Origin: Ornithomonoglobus_A sp034090805
GTDB lineage: Bacteria; Bacillota; Clostridia; UBA1381
Assembly: GCA_034090805.1 (NCBI GenBank)
Contig: JAXDRV010000080.1
Span: 1 to 26,570, forward strand
Length of the DNA stretch: 26,570 nt
Direction of reading: 5' to 3'
Under the pieces are notes generated by a model. The model was given only the letters and a program-made list of their open reading frames with translations, was not told the DNA's origin and ran no database searches. Position 1 is the first letter of the stretch. Each line of letters opens with the position of its first letter. Positions 1 to 5,414 of the stretch are shown here, in pieces. A program made the translations under genes and the position numbers.

Positions 1-57
1 CATCTCCGCCCATTCCCGCATAAGCAAATCCGTTTTGATTTTTGATATCTTATCCAT
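1..57 (-). CDS. IS66-type insertion sequence accessory protein (TnpA-like), N-terminal fragment
   Basis: Only the first 19 codons are inside the window; the gene runs off the left edge. It starts at the ATG whose complement is at 55-57, preceded by a GGAG-type ribosome binding site. The peptide begins MDKISKIKTDLLMREWAEM. The segment REWAEM resembles the start of the small accessory ORF (tnpA, sometimes called orfA) of IS66-family elements in gut Firmicutes, where a WxxMI-type motif precedes a helix-turn-helix. On the minus strand a TATAAT hexamer lies about 30 bp upstream of the start. A terminal inverted repeat or target duplication cannot be confirmed because the rest of the element is missing. 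It could be another short N-terminal helical protein. Confidence 0.45.
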   Translation of the reverse strand, partial: MDKISKIKTDLLMREWAEM

Positions 58-183
58 TCTAATCAACTCCATAGACTTTGTTGGAATTATTATATCACTG
101 TCAGGCTAACTTGGGTAGTCGTGGGTTTATTGAGCGGATACGTTCGGCATTTATGCTGAATGCTGTGTACGGCATTTTTGCGC

Positions 184-207
184 AAAAAAACAAGGCTGTG
201 CGCCTTG
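184..207 (-). terminator. Rho-independent terminator after the fumarase beta gene
   Basis: On the minus strand CAAGGC (207-202), a five-base loop and GCCTTG (196-191) form a perfect 6-bp stem followed by seven T residues (190-184). It begins three bases after the TGA stop at 210-212, so it ends the HisB-like/HAD/fumarase transcript. It also separates that transcript from the IS-like sequence at the left edge. Confidence 0.85.
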
Positions 208-209
208 CT

Positions 210-761
210 TCAGATTTTTCTGTATTTTTTCTGTCCCATCTCGTACAGATCTGTGCCGTAACAATCGGTCAGCACTACCGCCGGAAGATTTTCAACCGTC
301 AGGCGGCGTATTGCCTCTGTACCGAGATCATCGTATGCTACAACTTCGGCAGATTTTATACACTCTGCTATAAGCGCTCCCGCACCGCCTATCGCACCGA
401 GATACACTGCGCAGTTGCGCTTGATTGCCTCGGTAACCTCATCAGAGCGTGCGCCCTTGCCTATCATTGCACCCAGTCCGTTATCGAGTAACATCGGTGT
501 GTATGCGTCCATTCTGCCGGACGTTGTCGGACCGCACGAGCCTATAACCTCACCCGGTTTTGCCGGACACGGGCCTGCGTAATATATAATCTGATCCTTT
601 AAGTCAATAGGAAATTCTCCGTTTTCTTTAAATAATCTCGTCATACGCTCATGAGCCGCATCACGTGCCGTATAAATCACACCCGAAACAAGCACGCTGT
701 CGCCCGCCTTAAGCTCCCTTATAACCTCCTTTGAAAGAGGTGCAGATATATGCTTTGCCAT
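210..761 (-). CDS. Class I (Fe-S) fumarate hydratase / L(+)-tartrate dehydratase-type beta subunit
   Basis: The 183-residue product is full length for the stand-alone beta subunit of the oxygen-sensitive Fe-S hydro-lyases that interconvert fumarate and malate, or dehydrate tartrate. The family block GSCGPTTSGRMDAYTP is at about residues 74-89. It is followed by MIGKGARSDEV, the AVYLGAIGGAGAL segment and YDDLGTEAI, all typical of this subunit. The [4Fe-4S] cluster is normally held by a separate alpha subunit, and no alpha gene lies within the window. The ATG at 761 has an AAAGGA ribosome binding site. The gene starts 24 bp after the HAD gene stop, so the two are probably co-transcribed, and a strong terminator follows at once. 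Fumarase and tartrate dehydratase cannot be told apart from this subunit alone. Confidence 0.9.
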   Translation of the reverse strand: MAKHISAPLSKEVIRELKAGDSVLVSGVIYTARDAAHERMTRLFKENGEFPIDLKDQIIYYAGPCPAKPGEVIGSCGPTTSGRMDAYTPMLLDNGLGAMIGKGARSDEVTEAIKRNCAVYLGAIGGAGALIAECIKSAEVVAYDDLGTEAIRRLTVENLPAVVLTDCYGTDLYEMGQKKYRKI

Positions 762-785
762 GCCGTTATCCTTTCATTATCGTAT

Positions 786-1799
786 TTATTCCGTTTCCAT
801 ATCCAGCACACTGTCCAGAATATATTCGGCGTTCATCTCCTCAAAATAACCTCTTGCTTCAACTCCGTTTATTCCCGTCAGCACTGCGCAGAAATCCGCC
901 CCCATCGTCTTTGCCGCAAGTATATCCGCCCCGGCATCGCCCACGATAAGCGTCCTTTCTGTTTTCGACTTATCATAATCACCATTTAAAATCCGTTCAT
1001 CATCATAGCCCGTTCCGTACAGAGCCTTTAAAAACATATACGGATGCGGCTTCGTTAATGTCACTCCAAGGCGCTTTTCAGCCGCTGCAACATAGTTATA
1101 ATTGCACAGTCCGTCCTCCGCAAAATACTGCTTTATCCCCCAGTCCTCAAGAGGACACAGCATCTCCGTTTTCGGTCTGCCCGTTCCGGTACACAGCCGC
1201 CTGTTCACGCTCAAGTCACGCATAAGCTCCCTGAGCCTTGCTTTATCGACTATCGGCTCCTCTCTGTTCAGCAATCCGCTTTTAAATCCATGAACGCTTG
1301 CTCTGCCGTTTAGCTTATCTCCCAAAAACCACTCCTGGAAAATATCCTGCATAGTCGTCCACATCAGATTATTTCGGCGCATCCAATCATAGTCAAAACC
1401 TGTCTGTGCAGCTGCTTTTTCCGCAAGGACATCGTATTCGTCAAGAATATTATCAGACAGCATTTTTGCGTATTCAAGAACCTCCGAAAAATCTCCGCCG
1501 TAATTTTTGCCGCCGCATATCCATGCAATAAGTACCGTCACATACCCCAAATCCCAGTTGGAGTTCACGCCCTTGCCCTTCAGCACACCTATAAGCTCAT
1601 CGTTGCAAAACACCGTACTTCGTATTTCATCGAGCCTTTCCATTCCCTCGGCGGTATCGATATTTTCGCCGTTATTCCATTTTAAATATTCCCAAACAGT
1701 AAGAGCTGCGCTGTTCCAGTAATTCTGTTCACTCGTTATAACACCGTCCATATCAAAAATTACGGTGTCATATTTATTAAGAAATTCTTTTAACTTCAT
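786..1799 (-). CDS. HAD-superfamily phosphatase with a large cap insertion
   Basis: This 337-residue cytoplasmic protein has all four HAD phosphatase motifs. Motif I is DMDGVI with D16 and D18, motif II is CTGTGR with T204, motif III has K250 in LTKPHP, and motif IV is VGDAGAD with D288 and D292. About 180 residues separate motifs I and II, a large cap of the kind that sets substrate choice, so the substrate cannot be read from the core. The start codon overlaps the HisB-like stop by one base (TAATG), implying translational coupling. The next gene, fumarase beta, starts 24 bp downstream. Known fact: some histidinol-phosphate phosphatases are HAD enzymes fused to HisB. Inference: this HAD protein may dephosphorylate the product of the neighbouring HisB-like protein. 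It could equally be a housekeeping sugar-phosphate phosphatase. Confidence 0.85.
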   Translation of the reverse strand: MKLKEFLNKYDTVIFDMDGVITSEQNYWNSAALTVWEYLKWNNGENIDTAEGMERLDEIRSTVFCNDELIGVLKGKGVNSNWDLGYVTVLIAWICGGKNYGGDFSEVLEYAKMLSDNILDEYDVLAEKAAAQTGFDYDWMRRNNLMWTTMQDIFQEWFLGDKLNGRASVHGFKSGLLNREEPIVDKARLRELMRDLSVNRRLCTGTGRPKTEMLCPLEDWGIKQYFAEDGLCNYNYVAAAEKRLGVTLTKPHPYMFLKALYGTGYDDERILNGDYDKSKTERTLIVGDAGADILAAKTMGADFCAVLTGINGVEARGYFEEMNAEYILDSVLDMETE

Positions 1800-2416
1800 T
1801 ATTCAACTGTCCACTCGATTTTTCCGGCAACACCGCTTGTCTTGCCCTTTCTTGATTCGCTCACCTCAAAAACACGGTTTATAGCCGAGCCAAAGCTGCG
1901 GTAAATCGCCTCCCAGATATGATGTCCGTTATGACCTCTCTGCAAATCGATCTGAACGGTACACATCGCTCCCTGTGCAAACCCCTCAAGGAACGTTTCC
2001 AAATCCTGCGTATCCATTCCCTCAACGGTTTCGGTCAACTCTGTGCCGTGATAATCAATATCAAAATATGCTCTCGACTCAAAGCTAAGTGCCGTCTGCG
2101 CCCTTGCCTCATCGATTATTCCAACAGCATCGCCATAGCCGTAGCAGCCGTCTACCGTATCGACATACTGCTTTGCCGCCTTGCCGAGAGCTATTCCCAA
2201 ATCCTCGCATATAACGTGCGTAAGCGTAAATTCATCAAGCTCCATATCAATATCGATATTAAAACCGCCCCTCCATGCTATATGCTCAAGCATGTGGTTG
2301 AGGAAGGTTATGGGAGTTTTGATATGTTTTCTGTAATCCGCTCTGAGCGGCGAAAAATCAAGGGTGACCTCAATTTTTGATTCGGTTGTTTTTCTTGTGA
2401 CTTTTATCGGTTTCAT
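1799..2416 (-). CDS. hisB: Imidazoleglycerol-phosphate dehydratase homologue (HisB-like) with altered metal-site motifs
   Basis: The 205-residue product has the HisB fold throughout: RKTTES near the start, FLNHML (38-43), EDLGIALG (71-78), IDEA (101-104), GHNGHHIWEA (161-170) and a terminal SGVAGKIEW. Genuine HisB enzymes bind two Mn ions through an HHxxE-type motif on each half. Here the second half keeps H165, H166 and E169. The first reads HVICED, so the second His is V68. The His of the usual ATHGGF is R49, and the His of the usual EHFF is replaced in ETFL. The Asp of FFDHML is N40. The fold is certain but dehydration of imidazoleglycerol phosphate is doubtful. ATG at 2416 follows ACGGAGAA. 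The stop overlaps the HAD start. A repeat-rich gap separates it from the HisD-like gene upstream. Confidence 0.85.
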   Translation of the reverse strand: MKPIKVTRKTTESKIEVTLDFSPLRADYRKHIKTPITFLNHMLEHIAWRGGFNIDIDMELDEFTLTHVICEDLGIALGKAAKQYVDTVDGCYGYGDAVGIIDEARAQTALSFESRAYFDIDYHGTELTETVEGMDTQDLETFLEGFAQGAMCTVQIDLQRGHNGHHIWEAIYRSFGSAINRVFEVSESRKGKTSGVAGKIEWTVE

Positions 2417-2434
2417 TGTATTCTCCGTTCCGTC

Positions 2435-2763
2435 CTTATTTAATTTAATGCTGAAGATTTTGAAATGCCGGTTTGGGATTTGAGAGTGTTTTTGAATTTA
2501 TTCGTACTCAAACATCCCTTGCGGTAACTCGTCCGAACAAACTCAAAAACACTTTCAAATCCTATAAGAAATTACATTTTCAGAAGAATTTGTGATGTTT
2601 GTGATTGGGTTTCGGCGAGTTCCCGAACGAAGTGAGGGATGTCTGAGCTGAAATTCAATCAGAAACATCTCAAATTCCGCCGAAATCTCGCATTTTACTA
2701 TTATCTATACTTCAAGGCTTGCCTGCAGGATGAGATGCGCCGCTTATTTAATTTAATGCTGAA
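2435..2763. repeat. 21-bp direct repeat flanking the hairpin element
   Basis: The same 21 bases (CTTATTTAATTTAATGCTGAA) occur at 2435-2455 and again at 2743-2763, bracketing the MITE-like hairpin element and the first copy of the GC-rich repeat. This could reflect segmental duplication by recombination. The repeat is rather long for a transposition target duplication. Confidence 0.7.
2456..2708. mobile_element. MITE-like hairpin element, copy A
   Basis: This non-coding segment of about 250 bp matches, in inverted orientation, the element at 15779-16029. It contains two long stem-loops. The first has 29-base arms at 2476-2504 and 2534-2562, 26 of 29 paired. The second has 22-base arms at 2586-2607 and 2656-2677, 20 of 22 paired. 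Their loops share the words ACATCCCT and AACTCG in opposite orientation, so the two hairpins look like diverged inverted copies of one unit. The right end (2690-2706) resembles the terminal inverted repeat of copy B; the left end is degraded. No open frame fits. Most likely a non-autonomous miniature transposable element or a mobile structured RNA. Outer boundaries are approximate. Confidence 0.7.
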
Positions 2764-2850
2764 AAGAAGCAAGCAGATCGCCCGCAGGCAAGCCGCAGAC
2801 GTATGTTGATACTTCAAGGCTTGCTTGCGGGATGAGATGCGCCGCTTATT
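2709..2850. repeat. GC-rich 40-bp direct repeat pair with internal hairpin
   Basis: A 40-base unit beginning ACTTCAAGGCTTGC occurs at 2709-2748 and 2811-2850 with two differences. Between the copies is an inverted segment: 2781-2794 pairs with 2818-2831 as a 14-bp stem with a single mismatch, and can also pair with the first copy. On the minus strand this lies immediately after the HisD-like stop. It could therefore fold as alternative hairpins in the transcript, but there is no U-tract and no clear terminator. With only two units and no spacer regularity it is not a CRISPR array. Origin unknown. Confidence 0.7.
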
Positions 2851-2857
2851 TTCAGCA

Positions 2858-4156
2858 TTACTTTCTTTCTTTTACGGCTAACCCATGTGTATCAAAGCCT
2901 TCTACCTTGGCGAATTTGTATGCGTAGCCTCTTACCTTCTCAAAGCCGTCCTTTGACGCATAGCCTACGGAAGAACGCTTCAAGAAATCCTGTACGCTTA
3001 CAGATGAATATGTCTTTGCAAAGCCGCCTGTGGGCAGAATTGCATTAGGTCCGAGTACAAAGTTGCACAGGGTTACCGGAGTGTAATCACCGAGGAGTAT
3101 CTCGCCCGCATTTTTGATTTTGGGGAGAGTGTCGAACGGCTTTTCCGTCATAACCTCCATATGCTCCGGTGCGTAATCGTTTACGAAATCTATCGACTCA
3201 TCAAGTGAGTTTGTAAGTATTACTCCGCCGTATGTTGTAAGATTGGTTTCTATAAATTCCTTTCTCTTGGGCGAAATCTTTTCAAGCTGTTCGTTGACTA
3301 TAGGTATAACCTTATCAACAAGCTCCTTTGAATGAGTTACGAGAAGTGCTGCGCTGTCCGGACCGTGCTCAGCCTCAATCATCCAGTCAAGCGCAACCTT
3401 ATGCGGGTCTGCTTTTTCATCGGCAAGCACGATTATCTCGGACGGTCCTGCGGGGAGTCCTGCGTCTATGCTGTTTGCAAGCACTCTCTTTGCCGCAGTA
3501 GCATAGCTGTTTCCGGGGCCTATTATCTTGTGGCATTTGGGTATCGTTTCCGTACCGTATGCAACAGCCGCAACCGCCTGAATACCGCCTACCTTGTATA
3601 TCTCGGTTATGCCTATAATCTTTGCCGCACATAAAATCGCATCGTCAACCTCGCCCTTTTCATTCGGAGGTGTTACGACAACAATTTTGGGAACCTTTGC
3701 AACGACAGCCGGGATTCCGAGCATACAAAGCACGGACGGGAAACTGCCCTTTCCGTGCGGAACATACAGGCATACGTCAACAATAGGTGTTGTCTTTTCA
3801 CCGACCATCAGTCCGTCGTCAACCATTGTGAACCACATTTCCTCCGGAAGCTGCTTTTCGTGGAAGTCGTATATATTTTTGTAGGCGTACTCAATTGCCT
3901 CTCTCGTTTCCGCATCAAGACGCTCATATCCTGCGTCAATCTCCTCCTGGGTTACCTTCATGGTTTCCTTCGTAAGCTGTACCTTGTCGAATTTAGCGGT
4001 ATATTCAAGCACCGCCTCATCGCCTCGGTTTTTTATATCATCGGAAACCTCCTTGGCAATCTTCATCTGCTCTGTTATGTCAAGCTCTGCACGCTTCATT
4101 ATAAAGTCGTACTGCTCCTTTGTCATTTTTGAAAGCTCATATACATTCGGCTGCAT
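2858..4156 (-). CDS. hisD: Histidinol dehydrogenase homologue (HisD-like) with altered zinc and substrate ligands
   Basis: The 432-residue product spans the whole HisD fold and aligns with remembered E. coli HisD nearly end to end: KVGGIQAVAAVAYGTE, KIIGPGNSYAT, LPAGPSEIIV (234-243), EAEHGPDS (261-268) and APEH (329-332). HisD oxidises L-histidinol to histidine with two NAD. E. coli zinc ligands are Q259, H262, D360 and H419. Here they are E261, H264, N365 and H424. Substrate-contact H367 is A372 (GPNAILPT). The catalytic E331/H332 pair and E419 remain. Two of four zinc ligands and one substrate ligand therefore differ, so either metal chemistry or substrate has changed. Other NAD-dependent alcohol dehydrogenases with this fold exist. 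It starts 24 bp behind dnaJ with an AAAGGA site, probably on the dnaJ transcript. Confidence 0.85.
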   Translation of the reverse strand: MQPNVYELSKMTKEQYDFIMKRAELDITEQMKIAKEVSDDIKNRGDEAVLEYTAKFDKVQLTKETMKVTQEEIDAGYERLDAETREAIEYAYKNIYDFHEKQLPEEMWFTMVDDGLMVGEKTTPIVDVCLYVPHGKGSFPSVLCMLGIPAVVAKVPKIVVVTPPNEKGEVDDAILCAAKIIGITEIYKVGGIQAVAAVAYGTETIPKCHKIIGPGNSYATAAKRVLANSIDAGLPAGPSEIIVLADEKADPHKVALDWMIEAEHGPDSAALLVTHSKELVDKVIPIVNEQLEKISPKRKEFIETNLTTYGGVILTNSLDESIDFVNDYAPEHMEVMTEKPFDTLPKIKNAGEILLGDYTPVTLCNFVLGPNAILPTGGFAKTYSSVSVQDFLKRSSVGYASKDGFEKVRGYAYKFAKVEGFDTHGLAVKERK

Positions 4157-4180
4157 TTACATTCGTTCCTTTCATCTTCT

Positions 4181-5302
4181 TTAATTGAATATATCCTTAA
4201 CCTTATCCATAAAGGATTTTTTCTTTTTGTAGAATTTATCGTCCTCAAATTCCTTCAAAAGCTCCTTTTGGTGCATTGTGAGGTTTTTGGGAATTTCCAC
4301 ATCAACAGTGACATACTGGTCACCTCTGCCTCGTCCTCTCAGGAACGGCACTCCCTTGCCTCTTAGTCTGAAGCGTGTTCCCGGCTGCGTTCCCTCAGGA
4401 ATGTCGTATTCCACAGGTCCGTCAAGAGTAGGAACCTGGAGCGTTGCGCCCAGTGCCGCCTGGACAATCGTTATCGGCATTGTGACGTATATATCGTTAT
4501 CGCTGCGCTTGAATATTTCGTGACGTCTTACACGTATCGTGATAAGCAAATCTCCGTTCGGGCCGCCTCTTTCGCCTGCCTCGCCCTGTCCGGAAAGCTG
4601 CATTGTCTGCGAATCGTCTATTCCTGCCGGAATATCTATCTCTATCGTTTTTGACTTACGAACCTTACCCGTTCCTCGGCAGTCACGGCACGGTGTTTTG
4701 ATTATTTTACCGGTTCCCTGGCATTCGGGACACGTTGAAACGTTCGTCATATATCCTAGCATGGTGCGCTGCTGCGTCTGAATCTGACCCGTACCTCCGC
4801 AGCGGTGACACGTTTCCACCGTTGTACCCGGTGCTGCGCCGGAACCGCCGCACGTATCGCATTTTTCCTGCTTGGTGATATTTATCTTCTTTTTACAGCC
4901 AAAAGCAGCCTCCTCAAAGGATACCTCAACCACCTGGCGTACGTCTGCTCCCCGTTTCGGACCGTTTCTGCGTCCACCGCCAAAGCCGCCGAAGCCGCCG
5001 CCGAATATATCGCTGAATATATCTCCGAAATCGAAGCCGCCGTTGAAGCCGCCGCCTCCCGCTCCGAAATTCGGGTCTACTCCGGCATGACCGAACTGGT
5101 CGTATCGGCTGCGCTTTTCCTTATCGGACAGCACCGCATATGCCTCGTTTACCTCCTTGAACTTCTCCTCGGCAACCTTATCGCCGGGATTAAGGTCGGG
5201 GTGGTATTTTTTAGCGACCTTTCTGTATGCTTTTTTCAATTCATCGTCTGAGGCGTTCTTTGATACTCCGAGCACCTCATAATAATCACGTTTATCTGCC
5301 AA
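4181..5302 (-). CDS. dnaJ: Molecular chaperone DnaJ (Hsp40)
   Basis: Co-chaperone that delivers unfolded clients to DnaK and stimulates its ATPase in the cytoplasm. The J domain has HPD at residues 34-36, then a Gly/Phe-rich linker (about 70-112). Four CxxCxGxG zinc motifs start near residues 148, 165, 191 and 205, followed by the C-terminal substrate-binding domains; 373 residues is normal. I chose the TTG at 5302 because AGGTGAG sits just upstream and the product then begins MADKRDYYEVLGV, the usual DnaJ start. An in-frame GTG at 5311 would add MRN but lies inside the ribosome binding region. The gene has its own promoter (5325-5353), separate from the CIRCE-controlled upstream part. Confidence 0.97.
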   Translation of the reverse strand: MADKRDYYEVLGVSKNASDDELKKAYRKVAKKYHPDLNPGDKVAEEKFKEVNEAYAVLSDKEKRSRYDQFGHAGVDPNFGAGGGGFNGGFDFGDIFSDIFGGGFGGFGGGRRNGPKRGADVRQVVEVSFEEAAFGCKKKINITKQEKCDTCGGSGAAPGTTVETCHRCGGTGQIQTQQRTMLGYMTNVSTCPECQGTGKIIKTPCRDCRGTGKVRKSKTIEIDIPAGIDDSQTMQLSGQGEAGERGGPNGDLLITIRVRRHEIFKRSDNDIYVTMPITIVQAALGATLQVPTLDGPVEYDIPEGTQPGTRFRLRGKGVPFLRGRGRGDQYVTVDVEIPKNLTMHQKELLKEFEDDKFYKKKKSFMDKVKDIFN

Positions 5303-5324
5303 ATTTCTCACCTACCAATTGAAT

Positions 5325-5353
5325 ATTATACCTCACACGGGTTAGATTGTCAA
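5325..5353 (-). promoter_or_regulatory. Consensus sigma-A promoter for dnaJ and the HisD-like gene
   Basis: On the minus strand TTGACA (5353-5348), a 17-bp spacer and TATAAT (5330-5325) match the vegetative consensus exactly. It lies between the dnaK hairpin and the dnaJ start, so dnaJ can be transcribed without the CIRCE-controlled promoter. No CIRCE sequence is present here. Confidence 0.9.
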
Positions 5354-5380
5354 TATATTATCTTAATTATTTATCCCAAG

Positions 5381-5407
5381 AAAGGACGGACACGACGTCC
5401 GTCCTTT
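5381..5407 (-). terminator. Probable terminator or attenuator after dnaK
   Basis: A perfect 11-bp stem (5381-5391 with 5397-5407) around a five-base loop lies 7 bp after the dnaK stop. The following T-tract on the minus strand is short and interrupted (CTTGGG after the stem), so read-through into dnaJ is possible. Confidence 0.65.
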
Positions 5408-5414
5408 AAAATCA

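Noticed and set aside
2709..2850. Possible CRISPR-like repeats
   Set aside because: Only two 40-bp copies, no regular spacers and no cas genes nearby.
5303..5311. GTG start for dnaJ
   Set aside because: It falls inside the AGGTGAG ribosome binding site; the TTG nine bases on gives the standard DnaJ N-terminus.
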